Source of the DNA: Belnapia rosea
GTDB lineage: Bacteria; Pseudomonadota; Alphaproteobacteria; Acetobacterales; Acetobacteraceae
NCBI RefSeq assembly: GCF_900101615.1
Contig: NZ_FMZX01000001.1
Location: 682,001 to 746,000 of the forward strand
Length of the DNA: 64,000 bases
Direction: 5' to 3'
Shown: positions 43,245 to 51,684 of the stretch, one piece after another
How the letters are laid out: the number at the start of each line of letters is the position of its first letter
Numbering within the stretch: the stretch's first letter is position 1
Position numbers and translations under genes: made by a program
Notes under the pieces: generated by a model
Databases searched by the model: none
Told to the model about the DNA's origin: nothing
The model's input: the letters and a program-made list of their open reading frames with translations, nothing else

Positions 43245-44354
43245 ATGGCAAGCAAGACATCTGGCGTGATCGACCTGCTGCGGCTGGTGCCGCAGGGCGG
43301 ACCGGCGATCTGCAATGTCTCCGTGACCAACATGTGCAACGCGACCTGCGATTTCTGCAATTTCGCGCATAACAAGGGTTTTGTGAAACACCGGAGCTGG
43401 CTGGACGCCGAGAAATTCCCGGCCGCCCTGACGCGGCTGCGCGAGCAGGCCAATGTCCGTTTCGTGACCTTCATGGGCGGCGAGCCGCTGCTGCACCCGA
43501 AGATCATCGAGATGGCGCGGGAGGCAACGGCCCAGGGCACGCAGCCCACCCTCGTCACCAATGGCTGGCTGCTGCCGCCCAAGGTGGATGACCTGGCCTC
43601 AACCGGCATCACCACCCTCTTCGTCTCTATCGACAGCGAGCATGCGCATCTCCACGAGGAGAATCGCGGGCTGAAGGGCGTCTGCACCCGGATCAGGGAG
43701 GCCAATACCCGCCTCGCCGCCAAGGGGGTGACGCCGATCGCCAGCGTCGCCATGACCCGGCTGGTGAAGGATTACGAGGCGCTCGGCCGCTTCCTGAAGG
43801 AGCTCGGCTTCGCCGCCGTCACCTTCTCCTATCCGCGGAAGGCGGCGCTCGGCTCCTCCTCCCTCGTCTATTCCGAGAATAGCGAACTGGTCGACATGTC
43901 CTCGGCCGAGCTGCTGGCGGCCTTCGATGGGGTGGAGAAGGCCCGGGCGGTGATCCCCGTCCACAATCCGCGCGCGGCCATCGCCGATATGCGCCGCCGC
44001 CTGACCGGCCAGGGCGAGCGCTTCATCTGCCATGCCGGCTACAAGTATTTCTACCTGGACTGGAATTACGACCTCTGGCGCTGCGAGGACTGGAAGGAGC
44101 CGCTGTCCTCCGTCTGGGACTTCACGCCGGACAAGGTCATGCGCGACGGCTGCCAGGCCTGCACCACCGATTGCTACCGCGACGCCAGCATCATGCTGCA
44201 CTTCTCGGTCTCGATCGGCGACTCCTTCGCGCGGCTGAAGGAGGGGCGGCCCTTCGCGGCCGTGGCGGCTCTGGCGGACCGGCGCAATCTCGGCTCGCTC
44301 GGCGCCGTCATCGGCCATGGCGCGCGTCTGACGAAACTGGCGGGAAGGGCCTGA
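43245..44354 (+). CDS. Radical SAM protein with C-terminal Cys-rich (SPASM-like) segment
   Basis: The 369-residue protein has the radical SAM motif CX3CX2C (Cys31, 35, 38; NMCNATCDFCNF), the GGEP motif (FMGGEPLLHP), a TIM-barrel core, and a C-terminal Cys cluster (FICHAGYKYFYLDWNYDLWRC read in parts; DGCQACTTDC) that may hold auxiliary clusters. It differs from HpnH (CNLACAGCGK). The ATG at 43245 follows gggggacag; a GTG at 43200 is possible. It sits between a lipid-type membrane protein and a DUF1185 gene, 4 bases apart from the latter. The reaction is unknown. Confidence 0.78.
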   Translation: MASKTSGVIDLLRLVPQGGPAICNVSVTNMCNATCDFCNFAHNKGFVKHRSWLDAEKFPAALTRLREQANVRFVTFMGGEPLLHPKIIEMAREATAQGTQPTLVTNGWLLPPKVDDLASTGITTLFVSIDSEHAHLHEENRGLKGVCTRIREANTRLAAKGVTPIASVAMTRLVKDYEALGRFLKELGFAAVTFSYPRKAALGSSSLVYSENSELVDMSSAELLAAFDGVEKARAVIPVHNPRAAIADMRRRLTGQGERFICHAGYKYFYLDWNYDLWRCEDWKEPLSSVWDFTPDKVMRDGCQACTTDCYRDASIMLHFSVSIGDSFARLKEGRPFAAVAALADRRNLGSLGAVIGHGARLTKLAGRA

Positions 44355-44358
44355 GGCG

Positions 44359-44943
44359 ATGGCGACGGTGATCCGGAAGCTCGTGGTGCTGCTGGACGAG
44401 ACGCGGCGCGAGATGGGGCGGGATCTGCCGCGGCCGATCCGCCGCGCCGTCGCCTGCGCCGTCATCGAGAACCCCTTCGCTGGCCGGTACCAGGAGGACC
44501 TTTCGGACCTCATCGCCCAGGGTGAGGCGCTGGGCGCGCTCCTGGCCGAGCGCGCCATTGCCGCCCTCGGCATCCCCGGCGAGCAGGTGGAGAGCTTCGG
44601 CAAGGCCGCGATCGTGGGCGAGGCGGGCGAGTTGGAACATGCCGCCGCCCTGCTCCACCCGAAGATGGGCGCGCCGGTGCGGGCGGCGCTGGGCCGGGGC
44701 CCGGCGCTGATCCCCTCGGCCAAGAAGGCGGGTGGGCCCGGCACGCCGATCGACGTGCCGCTCGGCCACAAGGATGCCGCCTTCGTCCGCAGCCATTTCG
44801 ACGCCATCGAGGCGCGGGTGCCGGATGCGCCGCGGGCCCGCGAGATCCTGCTCTGCCTCGCCCTGACGGATGGCGGCCGGCCACTGCCACGCATCGGCGG
44901 CCTGACGACGGCCGAGGTCGTTGGCACGGACGGCCTGCGCTAA
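44359..44943 (+). CDS. DUF1185 (amino acid synthesis) family protein
   Basis: The 194-residue protein matches the DUF1185 family (IRKLVVLLDETRREMGRDLPRPIRRAVACAVIENPFAGRYQEDLSDLI; ESFGKAAIVGEAGELEHAAALLHPKMGAPVR), for which structures exist but no proven reaction. Family genes recur near amide or ring-opening hydrolases. Here it ends the enamidase-led unit, 4 bases after the radical SAM gene, suggesting a role downstream of ring opening (inference). Its stop overlaps that of the convergent TetR gene. Confidence 0.82.
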   Translation: MATVIRKLVVLLDETRREMGRDLPRPIRRAVACAVIENPFAGRYQEDLSDLIAQGEALGALLAERAIAALGIPGEQVESFGKAAIVGEAGELEHAAALLHPKMGAPVRAALGRGPALIPSAKKAGGPGTPIDVPLGHKDAAFVRSHFDAIEARVPDAPRAREILLCLALTDGGRPLPRIGGLTTAEVVGTDGLR

Positions 44944-45539
44944 CCCTTCCGCCTGACGCCCTCCAGCGCCAGGCGCGTATGCAGCGCCACCAGCTCGGCG
45001 GGCTGTAGCCGGCCATCGGCGCGGTACCAGGTGCAGACGCCGGTCAGCATCGCCAACATGGCATAGGCGCTGATCCGCGCATCCCCGAGGTTCAGCAACC
45101 CTGCTGCCGCGCCCTCTTCCAGCAGGCCAATCAGCCGCGCCTCGTAGTCATGGCGCATGGTGATGATCCGCGCGGCATTGGGCGGATCGAGGGCGCGCAA
45201 TTCGAAATTGGCGATGTAGACCTCGCGCTTCCGCTCCAGGTGGTAGAGCACGTGGTGCGCGATGAAGGCTTCGAGCCGGGCAAGGGGCTCCGGCCCGGCC
45301 GCCGCCAGCGCCGCATCGGTCTGCTCCAGCAGCGCCGTCATATGCTCCAGCATCAGGTCGAAGAGCAGGCTCTGCTTCGTCGTCATGTGGTTGTAGAGCG
45401 AGGCCGGGCTGATGCCGACCGCCGCCGCAAGCTCGCGCAGATTCATGGCGGCGAAGCCCTGCTGGTGAATCAGCCGCAGCGCCGCCTGCCGGATGGCGGC
45501 CGCGGTGCGCTCGCCGTTCGACCTCGTGATGCGTGCCAT
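44940..45539 (-). CDS. TetR-family transcriptional regulator
   Basis: The 199-residue repressor has an N-terminal HTH (AAIRQAALRLIHQQGFAAMNLRELAAAVGISPASLYNHMTTKQSLL) and an all-helical ligand domain. It is divergent from the long Liv/acyl-CoA operon, and a perfect 22-bp palindrome lies in between. TetR proteins of acyl-CoA pathways are commonly released by a CoA-thioester, which fits the three ligase-type genes here; the ligand is inference. Confidence 0.9.
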   Translation of the reverse strand: MARITRSNGERTAAAIRQAALRLIHQQGFAAMNLRELAAAVGISPASLYNHMTTKQSLLFDLMLEHMTALLEQTDAALAAAGPEPLARLEAFIAHHVLYHLERKREVYIANFELRALDPPNAARIITMRHDYEARLIGLLEEGAAAGLLNLGDARISAYAMLAMLTGVCTWYRADGRLQPAELVALHTRLALEGVRRKG

Positions 45540-45602
45540 GCGTGTGGACGTCTCTCTCCCTTCGCATCAGGCTGGGATGCGAAACCTCTTGCGGTCAATC
45601 GA

Positions 45603-45624
45603 TAAACGAACATATGTTCGTTTA
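45603..45624. promoter_or_regulatory. TetR operator: perfect 22-bp palindrome
   Basis: Half-site TAAACGAACAT is followed immediately by its exact reverse complement ATGTTCGTTTA, with no mismatch. It lies 63 bases upstream of the TetR start and 69 bases upstream of the LivG-type start, so it can control both directions. Confidence 0.82.
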
Positions 45625-45693
45625 GCAGCGGGGACCATAACCCCGCCGGGGAGGGATCGATCGTGGCCGCATCTGCGCCTCATCGCCTGTATC

Positions 45694-46512
45694 ATGGCTG
45701 AGCCCGGCGCGACGATCCTCGCCGCCGATGGGGTGACATTGCGGTTCGGCGGCGTGCGCGCCCTGACCGATGTCTCCTTCGAGGTCAAGGCCGGCGAGGT
45801 CTTCTCGATCATCGGGCCGAACGGCGCCGGCAAGACCTCCATGGTCAACTGCATCTCTGGCCGCTACCGCCCGACATCCGGCCGCATCCGCTTCGATGGC
45901 GCCGACATCACCCGCATGCCGACGCGCCGGCGCGCCGCCATCGGCATCGGCCGTACCTTCCAGAATCTGGCGCTGTTCGGCCACATGACGGTGCTCGACA
46001 ACATCATGGTCGGGCGGCACCACCTGATGCGGCACGGCTTCCTCTCCGGCATGGCTTATTGGTTCGGCGGCGCGCAGCGGGAGGAGATCGCGCACCGGCG
46101 CGAGGTCGAGGAGATCATCGACTTCCTCGAGATCCAGCATGTGCGGAAGGCGCCGGCCGGCACGCTCTCCTACGGCCTGCGCAAGCGGGTGGAACTGGCA
46201 CGCGCCATCGCGCTCCGCCCGAAACTCATCCTGCTCGACGAGCCCATGGCCGGGATGAATCTCGAGGAGAAGGAGGACATGGCCCGCTACATCCTCGACC
46301 TCAACGAGGAATGGGGCATGACCGTGCTGATGATCGAGCACGACATGGGCGTGGTAATGGATATCTCCCACCGGGTCATGGTGCTCGATTTCGGCAAGAA
46401 GATCGCCGAGGGGACGCCCGAGGCCGTGCTCGCCGACCCGCATGTGAGACGCGCCTACCTCGGCGAGGCGGACGAGGTGGTGAGCGAGCCGGAGGAAGCG
46501 CTGGCGCCATGA
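45694..46512 (+). CDS. LivG-type ABC ATPase
   Basis: The 272-residue ATPase has Walker A GPNGAGKTS, GRTFQNLALFGHMTVLDNIMVG (LivG type), signature LSYGLRKRVELA, Walker B LILLDEPMAGM, and IEHDMGVV. It opens the operon under the TetR palindrome. The ATG at 45694 lacks a strong ribosome site, but no better in-frame start is seen. The stop overlaps the next gene (ATGA at 46509-46512). Confidence 0.92.
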   Translation: MAEPGATILAADGVTLRFGGVRALTDVSFEVKAGEVFSIIGPNGAGKTSMVNCISGRYRPTSGRIRFDGADITRMPTRRRAAIGIGRTFQNLALFGHMTVLDNIMVGRHHLMRHGFLSGMAYWFGGAQREEIAHRREVEEIIDFLEIQHVRKAPAGTLSYGLRKRVELARAIALRPKLILLDEPMAGMNLEEKEDMARYILDLNEEWGMTVLMIEHDMGVVMDISHRVMVLDFGKKIAEGTPEAVLADPHVRRAYLGEADEVVSEPEEALAP

Positions 46513-48404
46513 CCGATACCCTCCCCAAGCTCCTCTCCCGCAACGCCCGCGAGCATGGCGGCGAGGTGGCGCTGCGGGAGAAGCAGTTCGGCATCTGGCG
46601 CGCCTTCACCTGGGCCGAGTACCATGGCCGCACCCGCGCCTTCGCCCTTGGTTTGAAGAGCCTTGGCCTCGGCGCCGGCGATGTCGTGGGCCTCATCGGC
46701 GACAACCGGCCCGACTGGGTCATGGGCGAGATCGCAACCCATGCGATCGGCGCCCGCTCGCTCGGCATCTACCGCGACGCGCTGGACGACGAGGTGGCCT
46801 ATCTCCTCGAGCATAGCGGCGCCAGGGCGGTGATCGCCGAGGATGAGGAGCAGGTGGACAAGCTTCTCGGCATGGGCGACCGTGCGCCGGCGCTGCGCCA
46901 CATCATCTACTCCGACCCTCGCGGCATGCGGAAGCACGCCGACCCGCGTCTGTTGCCGGCGGCCGAGCTGGTCCGCCTCGGCGAGGCCGCCCATGCCGAG
47001 GATGCGGCCGCCTATGAGCGGCTGGTGGAGGCGACGCGCGGCGAGGACATCGCCATCCTCTGCACCACCTCAGGCACCACCGCCCGGCCGAAGCTCGCCA
47101 TGCTCCGTGGCGGTGCGCTGGTGCGGCATTGCGAGAGCTACCTCAAGGCCGATCCGAAGGGGCCCCAGGACGAATACGTCTCCGTCCTGCCGCTGCCCTG
47201 GATCATGGAGCAGATCTATGTTCTCGGCTGGGGCCTCATCGCCCGGATGAAGGTCAACTTCGTCGAGGAGCCCGAGACGATGATGGCCGATTTCCGTGAG
47301 ATCGGCCCGAGCTTCGTCCTCTTCGCGCCCCGCCTGTGGGAGCAGATCGCCGCCGAGGTACGGGCCAAGGTGATGGACGCCTCGCCGCTCAAGCGGCGCA
47401 TGTTCGAGCTCGGCATGCAGCGTGGCCTGGCGGCTCTGGAGCGGGGCAAGCGCTCCGCCGCCGCGAACCAGCTGCTTTTTCGTGCGCTGCGGGACCGGCT
47501 TGGCTTCACCAACCTGCGCTCCGCCGCGACCGGCGGCGCGGCGCTGGGGCCGGACACCTTCCGCTTCTTCCTCGCCATGGGCGTGCCACTCCGCCAGCTC
47601 TATGGCCAGACCGAATTGCTGGGTGCCTATACGCTGCACCGGCCGGAGGATGTGAATTTCGACACGGTCGGCGTCCGCTTCGACGAGACCATCGAGATGC
47701 GGATCGACCAGCCGGACCATAACGGCGTCGGCGAGATCGTCACCCGCCACCCCAACATGTTCAGCGGCTATTTCGGCCTCGCCGAGACCGGCGATATCCG
47801 TGACGGCTGGATGCATACAGGCGATGCCGGCTACTTCGACAAATCCGGCCATCTGGTCGTGATCGACCGGATCAAGGACATCGCCACCACCAGCCATGGC
47901 GACCGCTTCAGCCCGCAATACATCGAGAACAAGCTGAAATTCAGCCCCTATGTCGCAGAGGCCGTCGTGCTCGGCGACGGCAAGCCGCATCTCGCGGCGA
48001 TGATCTGCATCCGCTTCCCCATCGTCTCCAAATGGGCGGAGCGCAACCGCATCGCCTTCACCACCTATACCGACCTCGCCGCACGGGAGCAGGTGCTCGG
48101 CCTGCTGCGCGCCGAGGTCGCCCGGGTGAACATGACCTTGCCGGAGCCGCAGCGCATCCGCGACTTCATCCTGCTCTACAAGGAGCTGGATGCCGATGAC
48201 GAGGAGCTGACGCGGACACGCAAGGTCCGCCGAGGCGTCATCAACCGCAAATACGGCACCATCATCGACGCCATCTATGCGGGCGAGCCGGCCATTCCGG
48301 TGGATACCACCATCGCCTTCCAGGACGGGACCACTCAGCGCATCCGCACCACGCTTCATGTGGTCTCGATGCGCGAGCCGGCCCTGGCCCAGGCCGCGGA
48401 GTAG
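46509..48404 (+). CDS. AMP-forming long-chain-type acyl-CoA synthetase
   Basis: The 631-residue enzyme has the ANL motifs: P-loop-like TTSGTTARPKLAML (about residue 190), YGQTELLGAYT, GWMHTGDAGYFD and the hinge VIDRIKDIATTSHGDRFSP. Of long-chain type in length and in the N-terminal layout (DTLPKLLSRNAREHGGEVALREK). Such synthetases embedded between livG and livH occur in operons for aromatic or branched carboxylate uptake, where activation to the CoA ester traps the imported acid. Exact substrate unknown. Confidence 0.9.
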   Translation: MTDTLPKLLSRNAREHGGEVALREKQFGIWRAFTWAEYHGRTRAFALGLKSLGLGAGDVVGLIGDNRPDWVMGEIATHAIGARSLGIYRDALDDEVAYLLEHSGARAVIAEDEEQVDKLLGMGDRAPALRHIIYSDPRGMRKHADPRLLPAAELVRLGEAAHAEDAAAYERLVEATRGEDIAILCTTSGTTARPKLAMLRGGALVRHCESYLKADPKGPQDEYVSVLPLPWIMEQIYVLGWGLIARMKVNFVEEPETMMADFREIGPSFVLFAPRLWEQIAAEVRAKVMDASPLKRRMFELGMQRGLAALERGKRSAAANQLLFRALRDRLGFTNLRSAATGGAALGPDTFRFFLAMGVPLRQLYGQTELLGAYTLHRPEDVNFDTVGVRFDETIEMRIDQPDHNGVGEIVTRHPNMFSGYFGLAETGDIRDGWMHTGDAGYFDKSGHLVVIDRIKDIATTSHGDRFSPQYIENKLKFSPYVAEAVVLGDGKPHLAAMICIRFPIVSKWAERNRIAFTTYTDLAAREQVLGLLRAEVARVNMTLPEPQRIRDFILLYKELDADDEELTRTRKVRRGVINRKYGTIIDAIYAGEPAIPVDTTIAFQDGTTQRIRTTLHVVSMREPALAQAAE

Positions 48405-48409
48405 GGCCC

Positions 48410-49303
48410 ATGGACTGGACGCTGCTGCTGCAACTCACCCTGAACGGCCTGATCGTCGGCGCCCTCTACGGCGTCGTCGCGATGAGCTTCGTGCTCATCT
48501 ACAAGGCCAGCCAGGTCGTGAACTTCGCCCAGGGCGAATTCCTGCTGGTCGGCGCCTGGGTCTGCTGGTGGATGCTGACCGAATGGCAGCTGCCCTTCTG
48601 GGCGGGCTTCCTCCTCACCCTGGCCTTCATGACACTGTTCGGCATGATCCTGCAGGTGGTCGTTCTCAGGCCACTGATTGGCGAGCCGGTCATCAGCGTC
48701 ATCATGGCGACGATCGGCCTCGGCATCTTCTTCCAGGCACTGATGAAGTGGATCTTCGGCGTCTTCGCCAAGCCCTTCCCGCCGATCTTCAGCACCGAGC
48801 GCGTCAACCTGCTCGGGCTCGAGGTGCAGACGGTCTACCTCATGTCGCTCGGCATCTCGGTGCTGATCATGGCGGGCTTCGCCTGGTTCTTCACCGCCTC
48901 GAAGCACGGCCTCGCCATGCGGGCGACGGCCTTCGACCAGCAGGTGGCGCAATCGCTCGGCATCTCGGTGCCGAAGGTCTTCGCCATGTCCTGGGCGATC
49001 TCGGCCGTGGTCTCTGCCGTCGCCGGCGTCGTGGTCGGTGTGGTCAACGGGGTGTCCTCGGCGCTTTCCTTCTACGGCATCAAGGTCTTCCCGGCCGTGA
49101 TCCTTGGCGGGCTCGACAGCGTCATCGGCGCGGTTCTCGGTGGGCTGATCGTCGGCGTGCTGGAGAACTGGGCGCAGTATCTCGATGCCGAGTGGCTCAA
49201 CTGGGGCAACATGGTGACCATCGCGCCCTTCTACGCCCTGATCATCATCCTGCTGATCAAGCCCTATGGGTTGTTCGGCACCAAGAATATCGAGCGCGTC
49301 TGA
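48410..49303 (+). CDS. LivH-type ABC permease
   Basis: The 297-residue membrane protein has about eight helices with LNGLIVGALYGVVAMSFVLIYKASQVVNFAQGEF and GGLDSVIGAVLGGLIVG, the LivH hallmarks. It forms the pore with the LivM-type protein encoded next, whose ATG overlaps its stop (TGATG at 49301). Confidence 0.93.
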   Translation: MDWTLLLQLTLNGLIVGALYGVVAMSFVLIYKASQVVNFAQGEFLLVGAWVCWWMLTEWQLPFWAGFLLTLAFMTLFGMILQVVVLRPLIGEPVISVIMATIGLGIFFQALMKWIFGVFAKPFPPIFSTERVNLLGLEVQTVYLMSLGISVLIMAGFAWFFTASKHGLAMRATAFDQQVAQSLGISVPKVFAMSWAISAVVSAVAGVVVGVVNGVSSALSFYGIKVFPAVILGGLDSVIGAVLGGLIVGVLENWAQYLDAEWLNWGNMVTIAPFYALIIILLIKPYGLFGTKNIERV

Positions 49304-50367
49304 TGGACCTCGCACCGGCCGGCGACTACCGCAGCAGCTACCGGGAGGACATGACGATCTTCCCGACGCGGAACAGCCGCCTCGCCATGCTGCTCGGCCT
49401 GGCCCTGCTCTGCACCGCACCGCTTTTCCTCGGGCGCTACGAACTCGGGCTGCTGATCAATATCGGCACCCTCGGCATCGCTGCGCTCGGGCTGAACATC
49501 CTGGTCGGCTTCACCGGCCAGATCAGCATCGGCCATGCCGCCTTCTTCGGCTTCGGCGCCTTCGCCTCCGCCTGGCTGCATGAGCGCTGGCACATCCCGG
49601 TCGCGCTCTGCATCCCGCTCGCCGGGGTCATGACGGCGCTGGTCGGCCTGGTCTTCGGCGCGCCCGCCGGGCGGCTCAAGGGGCTCTACCTCGCCATTGC
49701 GACGCTCGCCGCCCAGTTCATCCTCGAGGACTTCTTCGCCCGCGCCCAGTGGTTCACCGGCGGCGTCGCCGGCCGCATCACGGAGCCGTTCTCGCTCGGC
49801 GGCTGGGTGGCGGACCGGGAGGAAAGCTACCTCTACGTCGTCATTGCCTATGTCGTCGTGATGTATCTCGCGGCGGCCAACCTGATGCGGACGCGCGATG
49901 GCCGGGCGCTGATCGCGGTCAGGGACCATTATCTCAGCGCCGAGGTGATGGGCATCAACCTCGCCTATTACCGCACGCTCTCTTTCGGCATCGCCTCGCT
50001 CTATGCCGGCATCGGCGGGGCGCTCTACGCGCACTACCTGCTCTTCGTGAGCGTCGAGGCCTTCAACATCCTCTTCTCCATCCAATTCCTCGGCATGGTC
50101 ATCATCGGCGGCCTTGGCAGCGTCATGGGCAGCCTGATGGGTTCGGCCTTCATGGTGATCCTGCCGGAGGTGGTGCAGGCCGGCGCCGACCTGCTCTCCG
50201 GCAGCGCCATCGATCGCGCGCTGAAGCTCGGCGCCTCCATCTCCTTCCTGCGGGAGATGGCGGTCGGTGCCGCCATCATCCTCTTCCTGATCTTCGAGCC
50301 TGATGGGCTGGCCAGGCGCTGGCGCCTCATCAAGTCCTACTGGAAGCTCTACCCGTATTCGCACTGA
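49303..50367 (+). CDS. LivM-type ABC permease
   Basis: The 354-residue permease has an extended cytoplasmic N-terminus, then membrane segments with GLNILVGFTGQISIGHAAFFGFGAFAS and VIIGGLGSVMGSLMGSAF, typical of LivM. The ATG at 49303 starts directly at the LivH stop. It is followed after 21 bases by the receptor gene, which has its own strong ribosome site. Confidence 0.92.
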   Translation: MDLAPAGDYRSSYREDMTIFPTRNSRLAMLLGLALLCTAPLFLGRYELGLLINIGTLGIAALGLNILVGFTGQISIGHAAFFGFGAFASAWLHERWHIPVALCIPLAGVMTALVGLVFGAPAGRLKGLYLAIATLAAQFILEDFFARAQWFTGGVAGRITEPFSLGGWVADREESYLYVVIAYVVVMYLAAANLMRTRDGRALIAVRDHYLSAEVMGINLAYYRTLSFGIASLYAGIGGALYAHYLLFVSVEAFNILFSIQFLGMVIIGGLGSVMGSLMGSAFMVILPEVVQAGADLLSGSAIDRALKLGASISFLREMAVGAAIILFLIFEPDGLARRWRLIKSYWKLYPYSH

Positions 50368-50388
50368 ACAAACACAAAGGGGGAAGCA

Positions 50389-51678
50389 ATGACGCCAAGG
50401 AAGACCCTGCTCGGGCTGGCTGCCACCGCGGCCATCATCGCTCCGGCGGCGGCGCAGCAGCGCATCCCGGTCGGGCATCTGATGGACAACTCCGGCGCCA
50501 CCAGCGATGTCGGCGTGCCCTATGGCCAGGGCGTCGCTGATACGCTCGCCTGGGTGAATGCAAGCCGCAACGGCATCGGCGGGCGGCCGCTCAACGTGCT
50601 CGGCTTCGACTACGGCTACCAGGCGCCACGCGCGGTCAGCCAGTACCAGGCCTGGAACCGCGATCGCGTGGTGGCCATCCAGGGCTGGGGCACGGCTGAT
50701 ACCGAAGCGCTGGTGCGCTTCGTCACGCGCGACCGCATCCCCTTCGTCTCCGGCTCCTACTCCGCGGCGCTGACCGATGCGGGCGGCAAGTCCGGCCGGC
50801 AGGGAGTCGAGCCGGCGCCCTATAATTTCTTTTACGGCCCCTCCTATTCCGACGGGTTGCGCGCCATGCTGCGCTGGGCGGCGGAGGACTGGAAGACACG
50901 CGGCGGGCAGGGCAAGCCCAAATACGTCCATATGGGCGGCAACCACCCCTATCCGAACTCGCCGAAGGCCGCCGGCGAGGCGCTTGCCGCCGAGCTCGGC
51001 TTCGAGGTGCTGCCCGCCATCGTCTTCGCGCTCACGCCGGGCGACTACACCGCGCAATGCCTGACGCTGAAGAGCCAGGGCGCCAACTACGCCTATCTCG
51101 GCAACACCGCGGGCTCCAACATCTCCGTCCTGCGGGCCTGCCAGACGGCGGGCGTCAATGTCCAGTTCCTCGGCAATGTCTGGGGCATGGACGAGAATGC
51201 GATGAAGGCGGCCGGCGCCGCGGCCAATGGCGTCGTCTTCCCGGTGCGCACCGCCGTCGTCTGGGGGCAGGACGCGCCCGGCATGGCGACGCTCCGCCAG
51301 ATCAGCCGCATCTCGGATGCTTCCGGCAATGCCTACCGCCCCGTCCACTACATGGCCGGTGCCTGCGCCGCCATGCTGATGGTGGAAGCGATGGACACCG
51401 CCTCGGCCAGTGGCGGCGAGCTGACGGGCGAGCGGATCCGCAACGGCTTCTACGCCCGGCAGGGCTGGGTGCCGAAGGGCTTCGAAGGCGTCTGCAACCC
51501 GTCGACCTTCACCGCCGAGGACCACCGCGGCACGTTGCGGGTCGGCCTCTACCGCGCCGTCGTCACCGGCGACACCAGCCAGGGGAGCGTCGCCGAGCTG
51601 ATGCAGAGCGGAACGATGAAGCTGCAGCCGGTGACGGTGGTGGAGCTGCCGCGCACCCGCGAAACCCTCGGCTGGTAG
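50389..51678 (+). CDS. Branched-chain amino-acid type ABC substrate-binding protein
   Basis: The 429-residue periplasmic receptor has a Sec signal (MTPRKTLLGLAATAAIIAPAAAQ) and a Peripla_BP_6 fold (IPVGHLMDNSGATSDVGVPYGQGVADTLAWVN; GGNHPYPNSPKAAGEALAAELGFEVL). The strong ribosome site agggggaagc suggests high expression, as expected for a receptor. It defines the ligand of this operon's importer, probably a branched-chain or aromatic carboxylate or amino acid. Confidence 0.92.
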   Translation: MTPRKTLLGLAATAAIIAPAAAQQRIPVGHLMDNSGATSDVGVPYGQGVADTLAWVNASRNGIGGRPLNVLGFDYGYQAPRAVSQYQAWNRDRVVAIQGWGTADTEALVRFVTRDRIPFVSGSYSAALTDAGGKSGRQGVEPAPYNFFYGPSYSDGLRAMLRWAAEDWKTRGGQGKPKYVHMGGNHPYPNSPKAAGEALAAELGFEVLPAIVFALTPGDYTAQCLTLKSQGANYAYLGNTAGSNISVLRACQTAGVNVQFLGNVWGMDENAMKAAGAAANGVVFPVRTAVVWGQDAPGMATLRQISRISDASGNAYRPVHYMAGACAAMLMVEAMDTASASGGELTGERIRNGFYARQGWVPKGFEGVCNPSTFTAEDHRGTLRVGLYRAVVTGDTSQGSVAELMQSGTMKLQPVTVVELPRTRETLGW

Positions 51679-51684
51679 GCGGCC

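Noticed and set aside
42146-44354. Hopanoid locus (HpnL plus HpnH)
   Set aside because: The radical SAM protein lacks the HpnH motif CNLACAGCGK and no squalene/hopene genes are near.
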